A DNA stretch of 64,000 nt from DASUPK01 sp963797265 (GTDB lineage: Bacteria; Actinomycetota; Thermoleophilia; Solirubrobacterales; 70-9), in the NCBI GenBank assembly GCA_963797265.1, contig CAWCOY010000005.1, forward strand, positions 192,007-256,006, given 5' to 3'. Positions 25,389 to 32,836 of this stretch are shown one piece after another (within the stretch, counting starts at the first letter, position 1; every line of letters begins with the position of its first letter). Position numbers and translations under genes: made by a program. A model generated the notes under the pieces. The model ran no database searches, was not told the DNA's origin, and worked only from the letters and a program-made list of their open reading frames with translations.

Positions 25389-26075
25389 ATGCCAGACGTC
25401 GAGTTTGAGGCGAACGGAGGGACCGCGAAGGGCTATCTGGCCGAGCCCGAGGGCGACGGCCCGGGCCTGGTAATGCTGGGCGAGTGGTGGGGGCTCGACG
25501 ACAACACGAAGAGCATCGTCGACAGCTTTGCCGAGGAGGGATTCGTCGCGTTGGCGCCCGACCTCTACCACGGCAGCACCACCGAGGAGCCCGACGAGGC
25601 TCAGAAGCAGCTGATGGCGATGAACATGGAGGAGGCCGAGAAGGAGATGAGGGGGGCGGTCACATACGTCCTCGACCATCCCAAGTGCAACGGCCAGGTC
25701 GGCTCCGTCGGGTTCTGCGCCGGTGGCGGCCTCTCGATCTGGGCTGCCGCTTCCAACCCGCAGATCGGGGCCGCGGTCACCTACTACTACGTGATGCCAC
25801 ACGGCAAGCCCGATTTCTCCAATATCGACGCGCCGGTATTGGGCCACTTCGGCACCAACGACGACTTCATCTCGGTCGACGACGCCAAGGCGCTCGAACA
25901 GGAGCTACAGGCGGCCGGGGTGGACGCGGCGTTCGAGTACTACGAGGGCGGCCAACACGCCTTCGCGAACGACCACAACCGGCTCGGCACCTACGACCAG
26001 GGCCATGCTGCCAAGGCCTGGGAGAAGACGGTGTCCTTCCTCAAGCAGCACCTGGGCCGAAACGGCTCGAGCTAG
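25389..26075 (+). CDS. Dienelactone hydrolase family protein
   Basis: 228 residues of alpha/beta hydrolase fold. The nucleophile elbow is GFCAGGG (Cys in place of Ser, as in true dienelactone hydrolase), with Asp in FGTNDDFI and His in GGQHAFAN completing the triad. Other markers are PGLVMLGEWWGLDDNTKSI and VALAPDLYHG. Family members open dienelactones in aromatic ring-cleavage pathways or act on related esters. AGGAGG lies 9 bases before ATG 25389. Confidence 0.9.
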   Translation: MPDVEFEANGGTAKGYLAEPEGDGPGLVMLGEWWGLDDNTKSIVDSFAEEGFVALAPDLYHGSTTEEPDEAQKQLMAMNMEEAEKEMRGAVTYVLDHPKCNGQVGSVGFCAGGGLSIWAAASNPQIGAAVTYYYVMPHGKPDFSNIDAPVLGHFGTNDDFISVDDAKALEQELQAAGVDAAFEYYEGGQHAFANDHNRLGTYDQGHAAKAWEKTVSFLKQHLGRNGSS

Positions 26076-26170
26076 CGGGCTCCGCAAGCCGGCGCCCCCT
26101 CAAAACTGGCCAGCCAGCCAGTCGCTTCGCTAGGCTGCGCGAACAGGGCAGCCGACGAGAGGAGCACGCA

Positions 26171-27118
26171 ATGGAGCCAGTCGAGGCGAAGGACGCGACA
26201 CAGACCGGCCCGTCCCGGGCGCAGCGGGAGGACTTCCGGGCGACCTCGGACCCGGCCCTCCAGCAGGGAGACCGCAGCGACGTCAAGCTCCTCGACTACA
26301 CCCAGCTCTACAACCTCTGGGAGAAGCAGCAGTGGAAGACCCAGGACCTCGACTTCTCCCAGGACAAGATCGACTGGCACGAGCGGATCCCGGCGGATGA
26401 GCGCTTCCAGCGCATGTACGGGCTCTCCAGCTTCTTCATCGGCGAGCAGAAGGTCGCCGACGAGCTCGGGCCGGTCATGCGCGCCTGCCCGACCGAGGCA
26501 CAGCGGATCTTCCTCTGCACCCAGATCGCCGACGAGGCCCGCCACGTCCGCTTCTTCGACTGCTTCTTCAGCGAGGTCGGAGTGCTCGAGGGCACCGACG
26601 AGCTGCCGCAGCGCCTCGAGGCGCTCGACCAGCACATCAACGACTCCTTCCGGACGCTCTTCGACGACCTGCTGAAGAGCCGCGTCGACCGCCTCGCCCA
26701 GGAGCCGGAGGACCGCGACGCGCTGGTCGAGGCCATCACCCTCTACCACATGGTGATCGAGGGGATGCTCGCCCTCACCGGCCAGCACTTCATCATCGAG
26801 TACAACGAGCGCGTCGGGACGCTGCCCGGGTTCGTCGAGGGCTTCTCCAACGTCGCTCGCGACGAGCACCGCCACATCGCGTTCGGGGTCCGCTTCCTCA
26901 CCGACTGCGTGCGCGAGGACGATCGCTACCGCGAGGTGATCCAGAAGATGCTCGAGCAGTCACTGCCCGTGGCCGACGGAGTGATCGAGCCGCCCTGGCC
27001 TGAGGAGGAGGACAACACCGAGCTCTTCGGCGCGAGCCGCGAGGAGACCCACGCCTTCGCCGCTCAGGCCCTCAGCCGCCGGCTGAAGGTGATCGGGCTG
27101 ACGCCCAAAGCTGCTTAG
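26171..27118 (+). CDS. R2-like ligand-binding oxidase (R2lox), Mn/Fe type
   Basis: 315 residues of ferritin-like fold. Metal ligands are visible as Glu92 (GEQKV), Glu122/His125 (DEARH), Glu197 (MVIEG) and Glu232/His235 (DEHRH). Val95, three residues after the first Glu, and Tyr192, five before Glu197, match the Val-Tyr ether cross-link pair that defines R2lox rather than a class I ribonucleotide reductase R2. R2lox proteins build a heterodinuclear Mn/Fe centre and bind a long-chain fatty acid. No R1 gene is nearby. The start is ATG 26171, with AGAGGAG upstream. Confidence 0.85.
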   Translation: MEPVEAKDATQTGPSRAQREDFRATSDPALQQGDRSDVKLLDYTQLYNLWEKQQWKTQDLDFSQDKIDWHERIPADERFQRMYGLSSFFIGEQKVADELGPVMRACPTEAQRIFLCTQIADEARHVRFFDCFFSEVGVLEGTDELPQRLEALDQHINDSFRTLFDDLLKSRVDRLAQEPEDRDALVEAITLYHMVIEGMLALTGQHFIIEYNERVGTLPGFVEGFSNVARDEHRHIAFGVRFLTDCVREDDRYREVIQKMLEQSLPVADGVIEPPWPEEEDNTELFGASREETHAFAAQALSRRLKVIGLTPKAA

Positions 27119-27136
27119 GCTCGCGCCCGGGGCGCC

Positions 27137-28984
27137 TTAGGCGCTGGCGCGCGGCTGCTTGGAGCGCTTCTTCGGCGTCGACTTCGAGCGCAGCTTCTTC
27201 AGCGGCACCGAGTACTCCGCCGCCGACGGCGCGGTGGCCTGGTCCGTACCGGTCGTGGGAGTGGAGCCGGGTGAGCAGTCGACCGGTGCGCCGGGGTCGG
27301 TGACCCCGTCGCCGTCCGTGTCGCAGGTGCTCGAGGGCTCGACGCCCGTGGTTACCGGGGCCGTCTGCGGGACGGTGCTGGTGCCCTTCGAGTCCGTGTT
27401 GGCGATGCTGTTGCCCTTGTGGCGCCTGCGCTTGTTGCCGATGATCGGCAGCGCGCTCGCCGTGCCGCCCGTGGTCGCCGCCGGATCGGAGGTCTCCGGC
27501 GGTACGGTCACTGTCTGCGTGGGCTGAGGCGGGGTGGCAGTGGCGGGAGCGGGTGTGCCCGCGGCGGCCTCGGCCGGAGGCGTGGCGGGGGCGGGCTGGG
27601 CGGTGACCGGCGTGACGGTGGGCGGCTTCTGGGTCTGGGTCTGGGCAGTCCGCTCCTTGGCCGGGGACTTCGAAGAGGGGTGGGTGGTGACGTGCTGGAT
27701 CTCGGCGGCCCCGCCGGCGATGATCGCCGCGGTCGCGATTCCCGCGGCCGCCTTCGTCCCGATCGCGGCTGCTGCGCCGGTCGCGGCAGCAGCGGCCCCG
27801 GCGCCACCCGCCGCGGCGCCACCAGCCGCGGCGCCACCAGCCGCGGCGCCACCAGCCGCGGCAGCACCTCCGACGGCAGCGCCCGTGACGGCCGTGCCGC
27901 CCGCGGCTGCGGCACCTGCGCCGGCCGCTCCGGCTGCACCAGCCCCGGCAGCGCCGGCAGCGCCGGCTCCGGCTGCCCCGCCGCCGGCTGCCCCGGCGCC
28001 GGCGGCTCCGGCCCCAGCGGCTCCGGCACCGGCTCCAGCAGCTCCTGCACCGGCACCGGCCGCGCCGGCACCCGCTGCACCGCCGCCGCCCGCTCCGGCT
28101 GCAGCGCCACCGCCGCCACCGCCGAACAGGCCGCTGAGCTTGGCGAGCAGGGCGCCCTTGAGGATGAGCAGTGGACCAGCCGGGAAGATGGCGGCGAGCG
28201 CCTTGGTGTCGGAACGAAGCTGGGTTCGGAAGGCTCCGCAGGCGTCGCAGCCCTTGATGTGGCGGCGCGCCGGCCCGCCGACCTTGGCGAGCCCCTCGGC
28301 GGCCTCGGCGAGCTCGATCCGGACCTCGTCGCAGGTCAGCTGACGGGCCTGACTCGATTCGGCGAGCGCAATCCGGGCGCGGACGAGAAGGCTCTTCACG
28401 CCGGGGACGGTGGTGTCCATCGCCTTGGCAATCTCCTCGTAGCTCATCGCGTCGATCTCGCGAAGCAGGAGGGCCGAGCGCTGCGTCTCGGGAAGTTGGC
28501 CGACGTCGGCGAGCAGGCTCCGGAACTCCTCGCGGTTCTGGACGCGCTCGTGTGTGGTCACCCCGTTCATGTGGGGGTGGGTGTCCATCGTGTCCTGCCC
28601 GTCCGCGGTGGGCTTACGAAGATGGTTGAGGCAGCGGTTGCGAGCGATCCGATAGAGCCAGGGGCGGACCGCGATCGGGCGCTCGTCGGCGACCATTGCG
28701 TTGTAGGCGGCCACGAAGACCTCCTGGAGCACATCCTCCGCGTCCTCGGTCGAGCCCAGCATCTGGCGGCAGAAGCCCAGGAGACGTGACTGGTAGCGCT
28801 CCACCAGGGAGTCGAAGGCGTGCTGATGGCCCCTGCGGGTCAGAGCGACGAGCTTCTCGTCATCCTGAAACCGGAGGAGCGGCGAGCGCCGGGCAAAGAT
28901 CCCGCGTCGCTGGGCGTGTGTGAGCGTTGAGGCTTCCAAAGGCGGGTGGCGGGGAAGCGGCTCTCCCTGCCTAGACGGGAACAC
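27137..28984 (-). CDS. ECF sigma factor fused to anti-sigma-like zinc finger, Gly/Ala membrane region and extracytoplasmic tail
   Basis: 615 residues. Residues ~45-125 are sigma region 2 (DAEDVLQEVFVAAYNAM, WLYRIARNRCLNHLRK). Residues ~150-210 are region 4 (LPETQRSALLLREIDAMSYEEIA). A short HxxxCxxC motif (His242, Cys246, Cys249), the anti-sigma zinc signature, comes next. A ~130-residue Gly/Ala-rich stretch contains a likely membrane helix (AAAGIATAAIIAGGAAEI). The tail is Pro/Thr-rich and carries CDTDGDGVTDPGAPVDC, like a Ca-binding thrombospondin type-3 repeat. Sigma, anti-sigma and sensor would be one chain. The region is repetitive but the frame is open throughout. Confidence 0.82.
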   Translation of the reverse strand: MFPSRQGEPLPRHPPLEASTLTHAQRRGIFARRSPLLRFQDDEKLVALTRRGHQHAFDSLVERYQSRLLGFCRQMLGSTEDAEDVLQEVFVAAYNAMVADERPIAVRPWLYRIARNRCLNHLRKPTADGQDTMDTHPHMNGVTTHERVQNREEFRSLLADVGQLPETQRSALLLREIDAMSYEEIAKAMDTTVPGVKSLLVRARIALAESSQARQLTCDEVRIELAEAAEGLAKVGGPARRHIKGCDACGAFRTQLRSDTKALAAIFPAGPLLILKGALLAKLSGLFGGGGGGAAAGAGGGGAAGAGAAGAGAGAAGAGAGAAGAGAAGAGAAGGGAAGAGAAGAAGAGAAGAAGAGAAAAGGTAVTGAAVGGAAAAGGAAAGGAAAGGAAAGGAGAAAAATGAAAAIGTKAAAGIATAAIIAGGAAEIQHVTTHPSSKSPAKERTAQTQTQKPPTVTPVTAQPAPATPPAEAAAGTPAPATATPPQPTQTVTVPPETSDPAATTGGTASALPIIGNKRRRHKGNSIANTDSKGTSTVPQTAPVTTGVEPSSTCDTDGDGVTDPGAPVDCSPGSTPTTGTDQATAPSAAEYSVPLKKLRSKSTPKKRSKQPRASA

Positions 28985-29118
28985 CGTAGCAGCGGTCCGG
29001 TTGCGCTACGGAAATGCTTAATGCCCGGGAAATCTGGCCCTCAAGCGCCCGTTTCCCCCGCTATTTGCGGGGATCCTCCCTACGTACAGTGATTCTGGGG
29101 GATCGGCCTAAGGCTCGT

Positions 29119-30663
29119 CTAAGCGGCCTGGCGGAGCTCGGCGGCCTCGGCCTCGATGCCGACCGCCGCGCCCTCCTCGATCTCGGCTTCGACCTCCGCC
29201 GGCCGCGGCGTGCGCAGCCCGAGGATCGCGATTGCGATGCCCACCGCCGCGGCGCCGGCGGCGATCAGGAAGGCGAGGTGGTAGCCGCCGCTGAGTGCGT
29301 CGACCGCGCTCTGGCCCTGCGAGGCCAGGGCGTTGCTCCGGTCGGTTGCGATCGTGCCGAGGGCGGCCAGGCCGATCGCCGCCGAGAGCTGGATCGAGAC
29401 CTGGATCGTCCCCGACGCAAGACCGGCGTCCCGGGCGGGCACATCCTCCATCGCGATCATCATCAGCGGCGGGTTGGCGGCGCCGAAGCCGAATCCCAGG
29501 AGGGCGAACGCGGCGAAGATCGTCGGGAAGTAAGGGGTCGACTCGCCTGCCTGCGAGAAGAGCAGCAGCCCCAGCACTGGCCCGGCGATCCCGCCTACCA
29601 GCGTGGGCTTGGGGCCGAAACGCTCCACCAGCCGCGCCGCGAGGCCGGCCGACATGGTCGCCAGCGCGACGCTCATCGCCAGGAAGGCGAGGCCGATCTC
29701 GATCGGGCTCCAGCCGCGGACGTGCTGGAAGTAGAGGGAGCCGAGGAAGAAGGTGGAGTAGGCGCCGGTGACCAGGAAGCCGCGCACCAGGTTGGCCGTG
29801 ATCAGGCTGCGCAGGCCGAGCACGCGGAGGGGCATGATCGGATTGGCGATTCGGGACTCGAGGGTGACGAAGCCGGCAAGCAGCAGGGCGGCGACGCCGA
29901 GCAGGCCGAGGGTCCGCCCGCCCGTCCAGCCCGATTCGGGAATCTTGATCAGGGCGTAGATCGCGGCGATCGAGGAGGCGGTGATCAGGACAGAGCCGAG
30001 CCAATCGATCCTGCCCCGGTCGGCGAGCCCCTCGTTCTCCGCGATCAGCCTGCGCCCGAGGAAGTAGGCGACGGCCCCGATCGGCACGTTGATGAAGAAG
30101 ATCCAGTGCCAGCTGATCGCTTCGGTCAGCGCGCCGCCGAGCAGCAGTCCGAGCGAGGCCCCGCCCGCGATCACGAAGGTGTAGAGACTCATCGCCTTGG
30201 CCCGCTCGGCGGGCTCGCGGAACTCCACCGCGATGATCGCGATGATCACCGCCGAGGCGAGGGAGGCGGCGGCGCCCTGCAGGAAGCGGGCGACTACGAG
30301 GGCGCCGCCGCTGGGGGCGAGGCCGCAGAGGACCGAGGCGGCGACAAAGGCCGCGACCCCGGCGAGGAAGATCCGCTTGCGCCCGAAGAGGTCGCCGAGG
30401 CGGCCGGCGAGCAGCAGCAGGCTGCCGAAGGTGATCAGGTAGCCGTCGATCACCCAGGTGAGACCCGACTGGCTGAAGTCCAGGTCGGTCTGGATGGACG
30501 GGAGCGCGACGTTGACGATCGTCGTGTCGAGAATGATCATCAACTGGCCGAGGCAAACGACGAAGAGCGCGATCCAGCGCCGGCGGTCGCTGCGTGCCTG
30601 GTCGCGCGCTATTGTGTGATTGGTAGCCTCCACGCGGATCGTCACTATATCAGGGATGATCAC
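29119..30663 (-). CDS. DHA2-family (14-TM) MFS drug efflux transporter
   Basis: 514 residues with fourteen predicted membrane segments. Markers are LDTTIVNVALPSIQTDL in helix 1 (DHA2 motif D1), GRLGDLFGRKRIFLAG (motif A), ARFLQGAAASLASAV (motif B) and GLLLGGALTEAISWHWIFFINVPIG (motif C). It exports hydrophobic compounds with protons. The longest frame starts at GTG 30663, but GTG 30645 or 30633 would free the operator-like sequence. Divergent from a MarR gene that probably represses it. Confidence 0.92.
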   Translation of the reverse strand: MIIPDIVTIRVEATNHTIARDQARSDRRRWIALFVVCLGQLMIILDTTIVNVALPSIQTDLDFSQSGLTWVIDGYLITFGSLLLLAGRLGDLFGRKRIFLAGVAAFVAASVLCGLAPSGGALVVARFLQGAAASLASAVIIAIIAVEFREPAERAKAMSLYTFVIAGGASLGLLLGGALTEAISWHWIFFINVPIGAVAYFLGRRLIAENEGLADRGRIDWLGSVLITASSIAAIYALIKIPESGWTGGRTLGLLGVAALLLAGFVTLESRIANPIMPLRVLGLRSLITANLVRGFLVTGAYSTFFLGSLYFQHVRGWSPIEIGLAFLAMSVALATMSAGLAARLVERFGPKPTLVGGIAGPVLGLLLFSQAGESTPYFPTIFAAFALLGFGFGAANPPLMMIAMEDVPARDAGLASGTIQVSIQLSAAIGLAALGTIATDRSNALASQGQSAVDALSGGYHLAFLIAAGAAAVGIAIAILGLRTPRPAEVEAEIEEGAAVGIEAEAAELRQAA

Positions 30664-30690
30664 TAAGTCAAGGATGATCCGCGAAGCAGG
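30640..30690. promoter_or_regulatory. Divergent MFS/MarR control region with repeated GGATGATC motifs
   Basis: The short interval holds TATCAGGGATGATCACTA followed by TCAAGGATGATCCGCG, two direct copies of an (A/G)GGATGATC core, the first forming an imperfect inverted repeat with the flanking TATCA. AT content is higher than around it. Such sites between a MarR gene and a divergent exporter are the usual operators. If so, the exporter start is downstream of 30663. Confidence 0.4.
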
Positions 30691-30708
30691 CTACGATTGG
30701 GAGAAGAG

Positions 30709-31143
30709 ATGACCACCCAAGCACCATCCGTCGCCGGGACGATGAACCTGCTGACGCGCCTCTCCCGCGTCGTCTATCGCAGCGCCACTCCCGAGCTGCT
30801 CGGCGTGAAGCTGAAGGAGTTCGTGGCGCTCACCTATCTGCGCGAGAGCACCCGCGCCACCCAGCAGAAGCTCGCGAAGACGCTGATGATGGACGCGAAC
30901 AACTGCGTCATCCTGCTCAACGGCCTCGAGGAGAACGGCCTGATCGAGCGGGTGCGCGATCCAGAGGACCGCCGCCGCCACATCGTCGCGATGACCGCGA
31001 AGGGCCAGAAGGCCCTCGAGAGGGCAGAGCGCGAGCTCGAGACCGTCGAGGACGACGTGCTCGGCAGCCTCAGCCAGAGCGAGCGCGACGAGCTCCGCGA
31101 GCTCTTAGCGAAGGCGCTCGAGGACCACTCGCTCGCGATCTAG
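30709..31143 (+). CDS. MarR-family transcriptional regulator
   Basis: 144 residues from ATG 30709. The winged helix is visible as LKEFVALTYLRESTRATQQKLAKTL, MDANNCVILLNGLEENGLIERV and the wing RDPEDRRRHIVAMTAKGQ. MarR dimers bind palindromes and release them on ligand binding. The gene is divergent from the DHA2 exporter, its probable target. An in-frame TTG at 30697 could add four residues. Confidence 0.92.
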   Translation: MTTQAPSVAGTMNLLTRLSRVVYRSATPELLGVKLKEFVALTYLRESTRATQQKLAKTLMMDANNCVILLNGLEENGLIERVRDPEDRRRHIVAMTAKGQKALERAERELETVEDDVLGSLSQSERDELRELLAKALEDHSLAI

Positions 31144-31161
31144 TCGCGCGGCAATAGTTCG

Positions 31162-31497
31162 TTAGGTCTTTGCGCCGACGAACTCGTCGAGCGCCTCTAC
31201 CGATTCCCGCCGCGCGATTTGCGCTTGTTCGGGGCTCGTGAGGGTCCAGCGAATCTCCAGAAGGTCGAGGTACTGACAGAAGATCCGCATGATGTCCCGC
31301 GATCTGTTCTTGAAGCAGGACCGATCGTAAGAGTAGATGCGTCCGCCGACTCGCTGTCGAGCGACGAAGCGCGAACCGTCGGAGTGAATCAGCCCTCGAA
31401 CAAGCTGCTGCGGATGCACCTTGGCGATCTCCTCCTGCCAGCGAGCCAGCTCAATGCGACGCTCGTGTTTTCGCCCCGGGCCATGCTGTGGAAACAA
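31162..31497 (-). pseudogene. Truncated LAGLIDADG-like HTH protein (C-terminal part)
   Basis: 111 residues matching, from memory of the family, the C-terminal part of actinobacterial HTH proteins with a LAGLIDADG-like domain: VRGLIHSDGSRFVARQ, a Tyr/Phe-rich strand, IFCQYLDLLEIRWT and IARRESVEALDEFVG. The normal N-terminal HTH and first domain half are missing. The frame instead begins with unrelated basic residues about 65 bases from the tRNA-Leu gene. The gene was probably cut when DNA next to the tRNA was rearranged. Confidence 0.5.
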
Positions 31498-31560
31498 GGC
31501 CGGCCACCGCTTCGAGTAGCAGCGTTCGATGTCAGCGCGGACGTAAAATCCGCGGAGCCT

Positions 31561-31650
31561 GCCGGGGTGGCGGAATACAGGTGAGACGCGACCGGCTTAA
31601 ACCCGGTTGTCCCCTTGAGGGGCGTGTGGGTTCGAATCCCACCCCCGGCA
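31561..31650 (+). tRNA. tRNA-Leu (anticodon TAA)
   Basis: A 90-base class II tRNA. The acceptor GCCGGGG pairs with CCCCGGC (31643-31649), with discriminator A at 31650. The anticodon stem ACCGG/CCGGT encloses CTTAAAC with anticodon TAA. A long variable arm and a T-arm GTGGG-TTCGAAT-CCCAC follow. The 3' CCA is not encoded. Confidence 0.95.
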
Positions 31651-31658
31651 CTTCAACC

Positions 31659-31762
31659 AACGTCCCTGGTTGCCCGCGGTAGGAGGTACCGCAGGACGTT
31701 CAGGGCGGGGCCCTTCCCTGAACGTCCCGGGTTATCCCGTAGAGGGGGTAGCGCGGGACGTT
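31659..31762. repeat. Two 42-bp imperfect palindromic elements (REP/BIME-like)
   Basis: Copy one is 31659-31700 and copy two 31721-31762. Each begins AACGTCC and ends GGACGTT and contains an inner imperfect inverted repeat, so each folds on itself. The 20-base spacer is also nearly palindromic (CAGGG...CCCTG). The array starts nine bases after the tRNA-Leu gene and ends just before the next gene's 3' end, where it could also stop transcription from both sides. Confidence 0.7.
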
Positions 31763-31771
31763 CGCGGTGGG

Positions 31772-32077
31772 TTATCCCTCCAGCCGCTCCTCCACCGAGC
31801 GCACCTTGTCTGCGAGCGACTGCTCCTTGTCGCGGCGCTCGTCGAGCTTGAGCACCGTGTATACGCGGGGGAGTCCCATCTCGAAGGGGACGCCGTGGAG
31901 ATCGGCGACGACGTCGAGGATGTCCTGGGTCGACCCCTCGAGCTCAGTGCCCATCGCGTGCAGCTCGTAGCCCACCTTGTCCTGGGCCGCGAGCCGCCGC
32001 TGGATCTCCGCGATGTACTCACCGGCGCTCGGGTCGGCGCGGCCGAGTCCGATCACGGTCAGGTCGGCGGTCGCCAT
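31772..32077 (-). CDS. MTH1187/YqgV family thiamine-binding protein
   Basis: 101 residues with the ferredoxin-like MTH1187 pattern: ADLTVIGLGRADPSAGEYIAEIQRRL, YELHAMGTELEGSTQDIL and GLPRVYTVLKLDERRDKE. Relatives bind thiamine or pyrimidine moieties as tetramers; the physiological role is unclear. Divergent from the SDR-like gene. Confidence 0.85.
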   Translation of the reverse strand: MATADLTVIGLGRADPSAGEYIAEIQRRLAAQDKVGYELHAMGTELEGSTQDILDVVADLHGVPFEMGLPRVYTVLKLDERRDKEQSLADKVRSVEERLEG

Positions 32078-32134
32078 CTACGAGATCTTGACGGCTGGGA
32101 GTCGCGTGAGCGGCGGCCGGGTATGGTCGCTGCC

Positions 32135-32776
32135 ATGAACGTCGTCATCGTCGGTGGCCACGGGAAGATCGCGTTGCGGCTGGAGAAGCTGCTCGCTGAG
32201 CGCGGCGACAGCCCGCGGGGGATCATCCGCGCGACCGACCAGGCCAAGGATCTCGAGGACATCGGCGCCGAGCCGATCGTGCTGGACATCGAGAACGTCG
32301 ATGACATCTCGGACGCTCTGGCGGGAGCCGACGCCGTCGTCTTCGCTGCCGGTGCCGGACCTGGGAGCGGCCCGGGACGGAAGCGGACCGTCGACTACGA
32401 CGGCGCGGTGAAGCTGGCCGACGCGGCCGTCTCGCAGGAGATCCGCCGCTATCTGATGGTGAGCGCGATCGGGGCCAATCGCCCGGAACGCTGGACCGAC
32501 GAAATGCGTCCCTACTACGAGGCCAAGGCCGACGCCGACGAGTACGTGCGGGATAGCGGGCTCGACTTCACGATCGTGCGACCCGGACGGCTCACCGACG
32601 ACCCGGGCACCGGTCAGGTGCAGCTCGCGGAGACGCTCGAGGGCGTCGGCTCCGTCACCCGGGAGGACGTCGCCGCCGTGCTCGCCGAATGTCTGACGGC
32701 CGAGAACACGATCGGCAGGTCGTTTGACCTGCTCAACGACGGTACGCCGGTCGCGGAGGCCCTCCGCTCCCTGTAG
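32135..32776 (+). CDS. NAD(P)-binding SDR-like epimerase/reductase
   Basis: 213 residues of atypical short-chain dehydrogenase fold (NmrA/YwnB-like). The N-terminus has VVIVGGHGKIALRLEKLL (dinucleotide P-loop GGHGKI), AVVFAAGAGPGSGPG, YLMVSAIGANRPE and FTIVRPGRLTDDPGTG. There is no clear YxxxK catalytic pair, so reductase activity is uncertain; it may sense NADP. An in-frame ATG five codons upstream is an alternative start. Confidence 0.85.
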   Translation: MNVVIVGGHGKIALRLEKLLAERGDSPRGIIRATDQAKDLEDIGAEPIVLDIENVDDISDALAGADAVVFAAGAGPGSGPGRKRTVDYDGAVKLADAAVSQEIRRYLMVSAIGANRPERWTDEMRPYYEAKADADEYVRDSGLDFTIVRPGRLTDDPGTGQVQLAETLEGVGSVTREDVAAVLAECLTAENTIGRSFDLLNDGTPVAEALRSL

Positions 32777-32836
32777 GCGTCGCTTAGGACCTCTGAAAGG
32801 TCCGTTTGACCGGTCCGGGACAATTGGCGGCCGACC

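Noticed and set aside
26171..27118. Class I ribonucleotide reductase beta subunit
   Set aside because: The Val/Tyr pair and spacing match R2lox, and no alpha subunit gene is nearby.
27534..28343. Pro/Ala-rich frame opposite the sigma-factor fusion
   Set aside because: Antisense translation of the Gly/Ala-coding tract; the sense frame carries sigma regions 2 and 4 and continues through the tract.
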